Shown piece by piece: positions 22,761 through 30,637 of a stretch of DNA of 33,330 nt (positions within the stretch are counted from its first letter, which is position 1; the number at the start of each line of letters is the position of its first letter). The DNA comes from Candidatus Omnitrophota bacterium (lineage in GTDB: Bacteria; Omnitrophota; Gorgyraeia; Gygaellales; Profunditerraquicolaceae). The position numbers and the translations under genes were made by a program. The notes beneath the pieces were generated by a model. The model made no database searches, was not told where the DNA came from, and was given only the letters and a program-made list of their open reading frames with translations. The DNA lies in contig JAGVER010000004.1 of assembly GCA_020058085.1 (NCBI GenBank), forward strand, positions 1 through 33,330. The letters are read 5' to 3'.

Positions 22761-24713
22761 TTATTCTTCCTGTTTTTTGGTGGATTGATAATGAGTAATA
22801 ATTGGCGAGGATACTTTATGCGGCACCTCTTCATAATGCGAGAAGTGCATAATATACATGCCCCTGCCACCAGTAATTGAACGTAAATCATTAGCATATT
22901 TAAACAACTCGGATAAAGGAACCTGTGCTTTAACTATCTGCTCTTTTCCTTTTACCTCCATACCCATAATTCTGCCTCGGCGTGAATTAATATCACCAGA
23001 TATAGCTCCAAGAAATTCCTCGGGGATAGATACCTCTACATCCATTATCGGTTCCAATAGTACCGGACCCGCCCCTATGACAGCCTTTCTTAAGGCCATG
23101 GCTCCGGCAATCTGGAAAGCCATATCTGAAGAATCTACTTCATGGTATGACCCATCTACAAGTGTAACTCGGATATCTTCTATAGGATAACCTGCAACTG
23201 CTCCTTCCAATGATGCCTGACGCACGCCTTTTTCTACTGAAGGAATGAAATTTCTCGGGATCGCTCCTCCGAATATCTTATCTACAAACTCTAATCCCTT
23301 CCCTCTTGGCAGCGGTGAGACTTCAATCCAACAATCACCGTATTGCCCACGTCCTCCTGACTGCCGCTTAAATTTACCCTGAACTTTCGCCCCTTTAGTA
23401 ATCGTTTCTTTATAGGATACTTTCGGAGTCCCTAATTCCACCGATACATTGAATCTTTTTTTAAGACGGCCGACCATTGTTGCCAAATGAAGATCCCCGA
23501 GCCCTGAAATAATCAATTCTTTTGTCTGCGGGTTATGAGTGAATTTAAATGTCTGATCTTCTAGCACAAGCTTATGCAGAGCATCGGAAATTTTTTCTTC
23601 ATCTTCCCGCGTTTTTGGTTTAACCGAAGCAGATATCGCCGCCTCGGGAAAAATAAGCGGATTGAACAAAAATTGCTCTTTATCCCCGGAAAGGGAATCT
23701 GAAACTCCTGTATCTTTCAATTTAGTAAGAGCTATGATATCACCGCAAGAAGCAAGATCCAGATTTCTCTGCTCTTTGCCTTGTAAGACATGGATCTGGC
23801 CTATTCTTTCTTTTGTTTTTTTGTTTACATTATAAAAACCGGTATTCGAAGCAATGGTCCCGGAAAAAACACGCAAGAGACTTAACTGGCCTACGTACGA
23901 ATCAGAAATATTCTTAAAGACAAAGGCGGAAAAAGGCGCATCTTCCTTTAATAACACCTCTTTCTTTTCATTTTCCTTCAAAGGATCAACTGCAATCAGA
24001 GGGCTTCTCTCCATCGGATTGGGTAAATATTGTAAAATGTCATCTAAGAAATCCTTAATGCCTTTATCGCTTAGTGCAGAGCCCACAACAACCGGAAAAA
24101 GCTTGCGCTTAATTACTGCTTGAGCCAAGCCTCTCTTGATTTCATCCACTGAAAGACGTAATACCGCCAAATATTTCTCTAATAAACTATCATCACTTTC
24201 AGCGATAGCTTCCATTAAAAGAGGGTCTTCCAAAGATTCTATAATTACACAGTTCTTAGAGAGACTTGATTTTAAATCCCCAAGGAGAATGTTTATGGCA
24301 ACCCCTTCTTTATCTGCCTTATTAATAAAGATCATGCAGGGAAGATTGGCTTCCTCTAACAACTGCCAAGCTCTCTCTGTGCCTACTTGTACGCTGCTAG
24401 CGGCATCTACTACAATAATCGCGCTATCTACTGCCCGCAACCCGGATATAACCTCCCCGCCGAAGTCAGCATAACCGGGAGTATCTACAATCTGAATACG
24501 ATGCCCCTGGTATTCACAAGAAAGAAGGCTTAAATTTATAGAGTTCTTTCTCTCAATCTCATCAAAACTGTAGTCACTTACAGTTGTACCGTCTTCAACC
24601 TTACCTTTACGAGTAGTAGCCTTACAATAATAAAGCAGGCTTTCGGCGAGTGTAGTTTTACCTGACTGAGCGTGGCCTAAGAGGATAAAGTTGCGCTTAC
24701 TTTTAGGATCCAT
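22761..24713 (-). CDS. Elongation factor G-like translational GTPase (650 aa)
   Basis: The G domain has P-loop GHAQSGKTTLAESLL (about 13-27), switch II DTPGYADFGGEV, NKADKEG and SALSDKGI. Switch I reads IERKNSINLSLL instead of the canonical ERGITI of EF-G, as in the EF-G-like (second-copy) subgroup. Domains II to V follow, with FKRQSGGRGQYGDCWIEV and the C-terminal DLRSITGGRGMYIMHFSHYEEVP. At 650 residues it is shorter than true EF-G (about 690-700) and fits that paralogous subgroup, whose role is unclear (possibly recycling or a specialised factor). The housekeeping fusA is probably elsewhere. It starts at 24713 after GGAGCG, 19 bases after kamA. Confidence 0.9.
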   Translation of the reverse strand: MDPKSKRNFILLGHAQSGKTTLAESLLYYCKATTRKGKVEDGTTVSDYSFDEIERKNSINLSLLSCEYQGHRIQIVDTPGYADFGGEVISGLRAVDSAIIVVDAASSVQVGTERAWQLLEEANLPCMIFINKADKEGVAINILLGDLKSSLSKNCVIIESLEDPLLMEAIAESDDSLLEKYLAVLRLSVDEIKRGLAQAVIKRKLFPVVVGSALSDKGIKDFLDDILQYLPNPMERSPLIAVDPLKENEKKEVLLKEDAPFSAFVFKNISDSYVGQLSLLRVFSGTIASNTGFYNVNKKTKERIGQIHVLQGKEQRNLDLASCGDIIALTKLKDTGVSDSLSGDKEQFLFNPLIFPEAAISASVKPKTREDEEKISDALHKLVLEDQTFKFTHNPQTKELIISGLGDLHLATMVGRLKKRFNVSVELGTPKVSYKETITKGAKVQGKFKRQSGGRGQYGDCWIEVSPLPRGKGLEFVDKIFGGAIPRNFIPSVEKGVRQASLEGAVAGYPIEDIRVTLVDGSYHEVDSSDMAFQIAGAMALRKAVIGAGPVLLEPIMDVEVSIPEEFLGAISGDINSRRGRIMGMEVKGKEQIVKAQVPLSELFKYANDLRSITGGRGMYIMHFSHYEEVPHKVSSPIITHYQSTKKQEE

Positions 24714-24732
24714 AAACTTGCGCTCCTAAAAT

Positions 24733-25920
24733 TTACTCTAGGTAGGTATAAATTTTACCTTTGTAGTTACGCAGAACGTATTTCCCTTTTGCCTGCGAAA
24801 GAATATAATTGGGCCCAACGGGAATTTTTCCTCCGCCGCCGGGTCCGTCAATAACATAGGTAGGTACCGCATAACCTGAGGTGTGCCCGCGCAATTTCTC
24901 CATAATGTTGATTCCTGCGGCAACAGGAGTCCTAAAATGTTGGGTACCCCTTACCGGATCACACTGATAAATATAATATGGCCTGACTCTTATCTGCAAT
25001 AATTCATGCACAAGTTTTTTCATAATATAAGGTCGGTCATTTATCCCTTTTAAAAGCACGGTCTGGGAACCTAAGGGGAGTCCTGCTTCAGAGAGCATAT
25101 CACAGGCAATTTTACAGCGCTTAGTAATCTCTTTAGGATGATTAAAGTGTATGCTTATCCAAATAGGAGAATATTTCTTAAACATATTCACTAATTTCTC
25201 TGTGACCCGCTGCGGTAAAGTTACAGGAACGCGAGTACCAAGTCTTAAGAGTTCTACGTGAGATATAGAACGCACCTTCTGGATTAAATCTTCCAGAGCA
25301 TCGTCTTCTAATATCAGAGGATCTCCGCCTGAAATAAGCACATCGCGTATCTTACGGTTACTCTTAATATACTCTATGGCTGCATCGAATCTATTCTGGG
25401 CATTCTCTTCTTTTTCTTCGTGGTCACCTACCAAACGCCTACGCGTGCAATGACGGCAATACATAGCGCAATGATCAGTGGAAAGCAACAAAACTCTGTC
25501 TGGATAACGATGAACCAAATGTGGAGCAGGAGAATCCCTATCTTCCGCGCATGGATCGGTCATTTCATGCGGGGAAACAATAAACTCTTCAGCCACAGGA
25601 ATAGCCTGCCTGCGAAGAGGACAAGTTGGATCTTCCGGATCTAAAAGCATCCCCCAGTAAGGGGTTATCGCCATAGATAATCTTCCCTTAGCCTTATCTA
25701 TGCCTTTTTCTTCTTCGGGAGAAAGCTTGATAATTTGCGATAAAACATCTTTTGTGCAAATTCTATTCTTAATTTGCCAATGCCAATCCTCCCAATCAAG
25801 GGGATTCACATCTTTATAAATAGAGACCTGCTGGTAATCACGCGGTTTTCTGGTAGTCCGTTGGGGAAGTACTACCTCTTGTTGAAGTTTCTGATTTTCA
25901 GCTGCCTGAAGGTTACTCAA
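24733..25920 (-). CDS. kamA: Lysine 2,3-aminomutase family radical SAM enzyme (395 aa)
   Basis: The radical SAM cluster motif is Cys151-x3-Cys155-x2-Cys158 in STDHCAMYCRHCTRRRLVG. The enzyme domain follows with DVLISGGDPLILEDD, RLGTRVPVTLPQRV and a PLP-lysine segment GPGGGGKIPVGPNY (lysine near residue 365). The N-terminal helical region (DWHWQIKNRI, YWGMLLDPEDPTCPLRRQAIP) matches the KamA/AblA group rather than the shorter EpmB. It would interconvert L-lysine and L-beta-lysine. The start is TTG at 25920: the next in-frame ATG is at residue 83, inside the conserved core, and the TTG overlaps the upstream ligase stop (TTGA). An EpmB-like role or another amino acid substrate cannot be excluded. 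Confidence 0.93.
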   Translation of the reverse strand: MSNLQAAENQKLQQEVVLPQRTTRKPRDYQQVSIYKDVNPLDWEDWHWQIKNRICTKDVLSQIIKLSPEEEKGIDKAKGRLSMAITPYWGMLLDPEDPTCPLRRQAIPVAEEFIVSPHEMTDPCAEDRDSPAPHLVHRYPDRVLLLSTDHCAMYCRHCTRRRLVGDHEEKEENAQNRFDAAIEYIKSNRKIRDVLISGGDPLILEDDALEDLIQKVRSISHVELLRLGTRVPVTLPQRVTEKLVNMFKKYSPIWISIHFNHPKEITKRCKIACDMLSEAGLPLGSQTVLLKGINDRPYIMKKLVHELLQIRVRPYYIYQCDPVRGTQHFRTPVAAGINIMEKLRGHTSGYAVPTYVIDGPGGGGKIPVGPNYILSQAKGKYVLRNYKGKIYTYLE

Positions 25921-26918
25921 TTTAAACTTTTCCTTTCTGAGGCGCTTAAGAGTATTGCCTCGATGAGATCCTCATATTTCATACCTGCAGCATAAGCCAT
26001 AATGGGAAAATTAGATTCTTTAGGGTCAAGGCCGGGTAATGGATTAATCTCTAAAACATAAGGTACGTTATTCTTATCTAAACGTATGTCGGTGCGCGAA
26101 ATATCCAAACACCCAACCGCCCGATGCGTCTTAAGAGCCACCTCTTTGACTAATTCTTCGGTTTCCCTGTCTAATCTGGCTGGACAATGAAAAGAAGGAG
26201 TAAGCCCCAGCTCCCTATCCCCTTGATACTCTTTCATCCGCCACGAATAAAAATATTCTCCGCTATTATTACAATTAGAAAAATCTATCTCTAAAATCGG
26301 CAAAACCCTGGTCTTGCCATTCTCTAGAATACCAACCGTAAGCTCCTTACCGTCAATAAATTCCTCGACCAAAGCCTCCTGATGATAAATATCTAAAATC
26401 TCCCTGACTATTTTTAAGAGATCCTCTCGATTATTAACCACATTGGCCTTGCTTATCCCCTTAGCTGAACCTTCACAATTAGGCTTTACTATTAGAGGGA
26501 ATCTTAAAGAAGCATCCAACTCTTCGTTGCCTTTAGAAAAAACCTGAAAATCCGGAGTAGGAATATTCTCTGCTCTAAGTATCTTCTTAGTAAGCGCTTT
26601 ATTTAGGGCTAGAGCCAAAGAAAATGTCCCTGAACCAGTATAGGGTATATTTAAATAGTCTAATATTGCCGGCACTTCGGATTCTCGAAACTTACCATGA
26701 GCACCTTCGGCGATATTAAAAACCATATCAACATTATTCTTATTAAAATAAGAAAAGAGTTTCGGATATTCTACATTAATGGCCTCAACGCTATGCCCTT
26801 TTGTTTCTAAAGCAGCAACGATTGATCCTATGGTTTCCTCGGAGTCGCACTCAGAAAAATAATCCGCAGGCTTAGTATCGTCTTTTCTCTTTAAATTATA
26901 GGTTAAGGCTATTTTCAT
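25917..26918 (-). CDS. Ddl-like ATP-grasp ligase, second of a tandem pair (333 aa)
   Basis: The protein resembles D-alanine-D-alanine ligase in order: an N-terminal domain with VFNIAEGAHGKFRESEVPAILDYLNIPYTGS, the ATP-grasp lysine segment LIVKPNCEGSAKGISKANVV, the lid EEFIDGKELTVGILENG and the metal end YVLEINPLPGLDPKESNFP. True Ddl ends with ExNTxPGMT, so the NPLPGL motif suggests a different acceptor. It lies 22 bases after the sister ligase and overlaps kamA by four bases, implying that it works with kamA. It may join lysine or beta-lysine to another amino acid; this is inference. Fold certain, substrate unknown. Confidence 0.85.
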   Translation of the reverse strand: MKIALTYNLKRKDDTKPADYFSECDSEETIGSIVAALETKGHSVEAINVEYPKLFSYFNKNNVDMVFNIAEGAHGKFRESEVPAILDYLNIPYTGSGTFSLALALNKALTKKILRAENIPTPDFQVFSKGNEELDASLRFPLIVKPNCEGSAKGISKANVVNNREDLLKIVREILDIYHQEALVEEFIDGKELTVGILENGKTRVLPILEIDFSNCNNSGEYFYSWRMKEYQGDRELGLTPSFHCPARLDRETEELVKEVALKTHRAVGCLDISRTDIRLDKNNVPYVLEINPLPGLDPKESNFPIMAYAAGMKYEDLIEAILLSASERKSLN

Positions 26919-26940
26919 TCTTGTAATTCCCCTGCTATGC

Positions 26941-27927
26941 CTAAAAATTATACCTCTTAATAGCGCTATTTAAAATCTTGCCGATAATATCTTCATAAGT
27001 AATCCCGATACTTTCGGCAACCAACTTAAATACATCTTCCGTAGATAAAGACGGTAGAGGGTTAATCTCCAAAACATAAGGCTTGCCTTCTTGATCCACG
27101 CGAAAATCCACACGGCCAAAATCACGGCACTCAACTGCACGGTAAGTTTTTAATGCGAGCTCATTAAGGCTCTTTTTTAATTCCGCGGATATTTTAGCCG
27201 GACAAACATATTCTAATCTATCCGAGGTAATCCGGGCAAAGGTATAGAATTTATCATTGAGTTTTAACTTTCCATCGATCTTTATCTGTACTACAGGCAT
27301 GATCTCAGGCTCATCATTACCTATTATAGCAACAGTAAACTCTTGACCTGAAATAAATTCTTCGATTAATGCTGGCTGTTTATAAGTATTGATTATATAT
27401 TCAACTTGTTCCCGCAACTCTTCCTTGGTCTGAACCCGGGAACTCTCGCTTAACCCCTTAGATGAACCTTCAAAGCGCGGTTTCACGATTAAAGGAAATT
27501 TATGATGATTAGTATTATTTAACTGCTCGCTTGAATTGACTTCAAAAAATCTTGGTGTGGGTATTTTATCAGCGATAAATATTTTTTTAGCCATAACTTT
27601 ATCCAAGGTGAGGCCTAAGGTTAAAGCATCCGCCCCTACAAAAGGAATACCAGCCATCTCTAAAATAGCCGGGACTTGAGATTCCCTGTTCCTTCCGGAG
27701 ACTCCCTCGGATATATTAAAAACAATGTCTACTTTTAAAGAAGCTAGCCTCTCTAAAAGATTACCCGCATTACCAATCCTCTCTACTTTAAAACTATTAG
27801 CCTCAATAGCACTAGCAATTACGTCAATTGTAGAAGGATGGTCAAATTCGGCGTTGGCATCCGCAGGATCCCCATCCTTAAATTTATAATCCGTCTTTAA
27901 ATCGTAAGTTAATCCAACAGTTTTCAT
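26941..27927 (-). CDS. Ddl-like ATP-grasp ligase, first of a tandem pair (328 aa)
   Basis: It has the same architecture as its neighbour, with VFNISEGVSGRNRESQVPAILEMAGIPFVGA, ATP-binding LIVKPRFEGSSKGLSESSRV, EEFISGQEFTVAIIGN, and a metal-binding end YVLEINPLPSLSTEDVFKLV in which even the PG of Ddl is replaced by PS. The two ligases look like an old duplication that has diverged, probably with separate substrates or successive steps. It is the first gene of the long operon. Its ATG at 27927 has no good ribosome-binding site and follows a terminator-like hairpin by only eight bases, so expression may be controlled in the leader. Confidence 0.85.
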   Translation of the reverse strand: MKTVGLTYDLKTDYKFKDGDPADANAEFDHPSTIDVIASAIEANSFKVERIGNAGNLLERLASLKVDIVFNISEGVSGRNRESQVPAILEMAGIPFVGADALTLGLTLDKVMAKKIFIADKIPTPRFFEVNSSEQLNNTNHHKFPLIVKPRFEGSSKGLSESSRVQTKEELREQVEYIINTYKQPALIEEFISGQEFTVAIIGNDEPEIMPVVQIKIDGKLKLNDKFYTFARITSDRLEYVCPAKISAELKKSLNELALKTYRAVECRDFGRVDFRVDQEGKPYVLEINPLPSLSTEDVFKLVAESIGITYEDIIGKILNSAIKRYNF

Positions 27928-27935
27928 AAGTCTAC

Positions 27936-27968
27936 AAAAAAAGCTCTCGCTTAGATTACAAGAGCTTT
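27936..27968 (-). terminator. Terminator-like hairpin in the leader of the ATP-grasp/kamA operon
   Basis: On the minus strand AAAGCTCT (27968-27961) pairs perfectly with AGAGCTTT (27947-27940) around a 13-nt loop, and the stem runs straight into a series of seven T (27942-27936). It lies about 95 bases downstream of the promoter's -10 element and eight bases before the ATG. The position, inside a leader with no gene before it, is that of an attenuator. An AGGAGG at 28006-28011 in the same leader has no recognisable reading frame after it. Confidence 0.65.
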
Positions 27969-28044
27969 AAGAAATAACGTCTATTTTTCCAATTTGAACT
28001 TAATGCCTCCTAAGAATTAAACCTAAATATTGTATTTATACTAT

Positions 28045-28073
28045 TTTTTATCACAATATATTGTCCTTGTCAA
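28045..28073 (-). promoter_or_regulatory. Promoter of the ATP-grasp/kamA/EF-G/purH/folE operon
   Basis: TTGACA (28068-28073) and TAAAAA (28045-28050) on the minus strand are 17 bp apart. The -35 is five bases from the repeat unit beginning at 28079. Genes to 16289 are spaced by 22 bases or less, so this single promoter could serve eight genes. Confidence 0.7.
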
Positions 28074-28078
28074 GGAAA

Positions 28079-28246
28079 TTGAGCACCTTAAATTTTTATC
28101 TAGCGAAATACTTGACCGAACGAAAAATGAGGTCAAGTATAAGAGCACCTTAAGTTTTGATTTAGCGAAATTTGAACACCATGAGCTTTTGTTTAGTGAA
28201 ATCCTTGCGCGAAGCACAAGGACCAAACATAAGCGAGATCAAGGAT
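28079..28246 (-). repeat. Modular hairpin repeat, copy 7 (three units, no large insert)
   Basis: This is the cleanest full composite. Three units lie at 28079-28109, 28143-28171 and 28172-28202. Between the first two is a perfect 10-bp stem, ATACTTGACC (28108-28117) with GGTCAAGTAT (28131-28140) and loop GAACGAAAAATGA. After the third unit, CCTTGCGC (28203-28210) pairs with GCACAAGG (28214-28221) with one mismatch, inside an outer stem ATCCTTG (28201-28207) with CAAGGAT (28240-28246). The rest of the 27928-28291 gap holds the promoter and leader listed separately. Confidence 0.88.
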
Positions 28247-28291
28247 AACTTCTGGTGGGATCTTAATAAGCAGTTTTATCGACGAGAGATG

Positions 28292-29029
28292 CTATTTGCT
28301 AAATTCTATCTTTCCCCAACTGACCAAATTATTCTTTAAAATAATTACCACGCCTAAAACACCTTTAATCTGACGCGCAAAATCAAGAGCGCGGGCAAGA
28401 TCTTGCTTAGATTTTATACGATTACAGGTAGCTGTAGCTACGGCATCAGCTAAACTTACATTTTTTGATAATATTACAACACTATCAGCAGAGCCGAAAC
28501 TTAGTGAATGCCCGATTGTTCCGGAAGAAGTACAGATGCCTAGAGGAGTTTCTTTAGGTTTTATTTTCAAGCAAAGATTATCCCACAACTTGGAACGCCC
28601 CGAATAAATCCCGATTAATCTGGTCTTCCGGGTTTTTAGGAATATATCCCCACCATTCTCAACAATAACATCTTTATACCCTTGCTTCAATAAATCACGG
28701 CCCAAAGATTCGGAGATTGCCCCTGCCACTGTAGCCATAGGCCCAACGTTAGCCTTTCTCGCTTCCTCGGCCATCTCTCTAATAATTAAAGGTGCGTTTA
28801 ATTCTACGGATAAAGGCTTAAGCGCGGTTAAAAAACGGTGGTCTTTATTTATATACTTTTCAATATCCAAGCGACAAAGCCTTATCTTATTCTCGATAAA
28901 ATCCTTATCCGCTTTTTTGTTAGTAGTGACTCTAATGTCCGTCTCATTAGCTATGATCTGTGTAACATAAAGCCCTTTATCCTTAACCCAATCTCTGTAA
29001 AATCTTCTCTGGTATTTGCTGGTTTTCAT
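28292..29029 (-). CDS. UPF0280 family (ApbE-like) protein (245 aa)
   Basis: The sequence follows the UPF0280 pattern: an N-terminal YQRRFYRDWVKDKGLYVTQIIANETDIRV, then ANVGPMATVAGAISESLGRDLL (the ApbE-like GPMA motif), VIVENGGDIFLKT, and near the end ICTSSGTIGHSLSFGSADSVVIL and LADAVATATCNRI. ApbE enzymes transfer FMN to proteins; UPF0280 members share the fold, but their reaction is not established. All fold motifs are kept, including the Asp and Thr residues that hold metal and phosphate in ApbE. No signal peptide is present, so it should be cytosolic. Its ATG overlaps the HAD gene stop (ATGA) and it ends the right-hand operon. Confidence 0.88.
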   Translation of the reverse strand: MKTSKYQRRFYRDWVKDKGLYVTQIIANETDIRVTTNKKADKDFIENKIRLCRLDIEKYINKDHRFLTALKPLSVELNAPLIIREMAEEARKANVGPMATVAGAISESLGRDLLKQGYKDVIVENGGDIFLKTRKTRLIGIYSGRSKLWDNLCLKIKPKETPLGICTSSGTIGHSLSFGSADSVVILSKNVSLADAVATATCNRIKSKQDLARALDFARQIKGVLGVVIILKNNLVSWGKIEFSK

Positions 29030-29643
29030 ATTACCCCCAAATTTATAAGATCACTTTTTAATTTTTTGTAATCGGTAAAAACAAAACCGTTTATCTTAAG
29101 CGCTGCCGCACTCTTAACTAATTCCTCTCTATCGTCAGTATAAAAAACTTCTTCTGGCTTGACATCTAATGCCTCAAGCACCTGCTTATAAATTCTAGGA
29201 TCTGGCTTAATTAAACCCATTTTACAAGAAGCAAACACTTCATTGAAAATATTAAAAACCGGAAAATATTCTTTAATATAATCATAATGCAACATATTAG
29301 TATTGGATAATACTGCTATTCTATAATTATTTCTCAAATTATTGGCTAAGCTATAAACAGAGCGGTTTTTGGCGCTCAAAAAGAAAACCTCATTCCAGAT
29401 AGGAATAAACCTTGCGTAAGAAATATTCAAATCAAGCATATCTTTTACCTGAGAAAAAAAATCCTTGGGAGAGATTTTGCCCTCTTCAAAAAGGTTGATT
29501 ATATTAGAACTCAAAAAAAGGCCGGTTATCTCCTTGGGGCCCTTCTCGCAGAAATAGGCAAATCTTTTAGCGGCAATACTAAAATCGAAATCTATCAACA
29601 CGTTGCCTAAATCAAATAAGATTACCTTTATTCCTTGGCTCAT
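29026..29643 (-). CDS. HAD-superfamily (subfamily IA) phosphatase (205 aa)
   Basis: Motif I is ILFDLGNVLIDFD with nucleophile Asp11; the acid/base position two residues later is Gly13-Asn14 in place of the usual D-x-D, as in the YihX-like group that has DLGNV. Motif II is IAVLSNTN, motif III the Lys in GLIKPDPRIYKQVLEAL, and motif IV FYTDDREE. The helical cap of type IA lies between residues 20 and 85. The group dephosphorylates small sugar phosphates such as glucose-1-phosphate, but the substrate here is open, and loss of the motif I second Asp would lower or change activity. It overlaps PAC2 by one base (TAATG) and the UPF0280 gene by four. Confidence 0.88.
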   Translation of the reverse strand: MSQGIKVILFDLGNVLIDFDFSIAAKRFAYFCEKGPKEITGLFLSSNIINLFEEGKISPKDFFSQVKDMLDLNISYARFIPIWNEVFFLSAKNRSVYSLANNLRNNYRIAVLSNTNMLHYDYIKEYFPVFNIFNEVFASCKMGLIKPDPRIYKQVLEALDVKPEEVFYTDDREELVKSAAALKINGFVFTDYKKLKSDLINLGVI

Positions 29644-30611
29644 TAGTTATTCTTCCCGTCGGACTTCTTGAATAAATCCAAAAACCTGTCTTCGTATTCT
29701 TTATAAACATTCCATTTATCCAATTCTGCCTTCAGCTCCGCTGCTTTAAGATTATCGGATTTCGCCAAAGTGAAAAGTTCCTCAATCTTTTCCTTGATAG
29801 ATAAAGGAAGCTTAGTAAGCTGGCTTAACGAACTTTTAATCTTTTCGATATCCTCTTCACTAATTGGGCCAGCAGCTTGCCCTCCAAGCTTTAAATAATC
29901 CAAAAGCTTATTGATTTCCGTTTCCATATTTTTAGCCTGACTGACTAAACCCGAGAGGTCAATTTTAAGCCCCGATATTCTAGATAATGCATTCAACACC
30001 GCATAAGATGCCTTAGGATTATCAATCTGGATAGTATAAAGAGGTATCCCACCTAAAAGGCAGAAACCCTTTAATCCTTCTCTTTTCGCTATGCCTAAAA
30101 ATAGGCCGTTCATACCGCTAATTGCGCCTTCGGATAAAGCATTTAAGCCTATTCCCTTGAAGTCTTTGCTTAATTCAGGAGATGTTGCGGCAAACCAAAC
30201 CTCGGGCTCATAAGTATGGTCGATACCTAAAGGCATTGAAGCAAAACTTACAACCGTATCAACCTTTAAATTCTTGGCTACCTGAATAATTCTCCGCGAA
30301 TATGCGTCTGCGCGGGCTAAATCCGGCTGGGCATTGCTTAAGAAAACAATAAAATCATTCTTTCCGGATTTATTCTTATAATAATAGAACTTGCTATGAG
30401 GCAGCTCCGGGACGTTTAATACCCCTTGATTAACTAAGCTACTGGTGAGATAAAAGAAATCTTCCGCCGGAATTGAGGCAAATTCCTCAAATTTTAGCTG
30501 CTCTACCAAATAGCTTGCCGCCCTAAAAGCCACTTCACCCATCCCGGGCCAAGCAACAATCAAATATGGCTTCCTTAGCCGTGGCCTCTTAGAAAATTTT
30601 ATTTCATCCAT
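29643..30611 (-). CDS. PAC2 family protein (322 aa)
   Basis: The N-terminal 240 residues fit the PAC2 fold: PYLIVAWPGMGEVAFRAASYLVEQL, the strand VPELPHSKFYYYKN, DFIVFLSNAQPDLA, VDTVVSFASMPLGIDHT, NGLFLGIAKREGLKGFCLLGGIPLYTI. The family resembles proteasome-assembly chaperone 2 and also occurs in bacteria without proteasomes, where its role is unknown. The C-terminal 80 residues are charged helices (ISEEDIEKIKSSLSQLTKL). It starts at 30611 with AAGGAG upstream and lies 26 bases after the M20 gene, in one operon with M20, HAD and UPF0280. No proteasome or Pup gene is visible nearby. Confidence 0.87.
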   Translation of the reverse strand: MDEIKFSKRPRLRKPYLIVAWPGMGEVAFRAASYLVEQLKFEEFASIPAEDFFYLTSSLVNQGVLNVPELPHSKFYYYKNKSGKNDFIVFLSNAQPDLARADAYSRRIIQVAKNLKVDTVVSFASMPLGIDHTYEPEVWFAATSPELSKDFKGIGLNALSEGAISGMNGLFLGIAKREGLKGFCLLGGIPLYTIQIDNPKASYAVLNALSRISGLKIDLSGLVSQAKNMETEINKLLDYLKLGGQAAGPISEEDIEKIKSSLSQLTKLPLSIKEKIEELFTLAKSDNLKAAELKAELDKWNVYKEYEDRFLDLFKKSDGKNN

Positions 30612-30637
30612 TTGCTTTGAGCTCCTTAATTTTTTGT

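Noticed and set aside
22761-24713. Housekeeping EF-G (fusA)
   Set aside because: Shorter than EF-G and with a non-canonical switch I; no ribosomal protein genes adjoin, as is usual for fusA.
27969-28040. Leader peptide before the ATP-grasp operon, or a T-box or lysine riboswitch
   Set aside because: No ATG, GTG or TTG start at proper distance after AGGAGG, the leader is only about 110 nt, and no T-box or lysine-riboswitch motif is visible.
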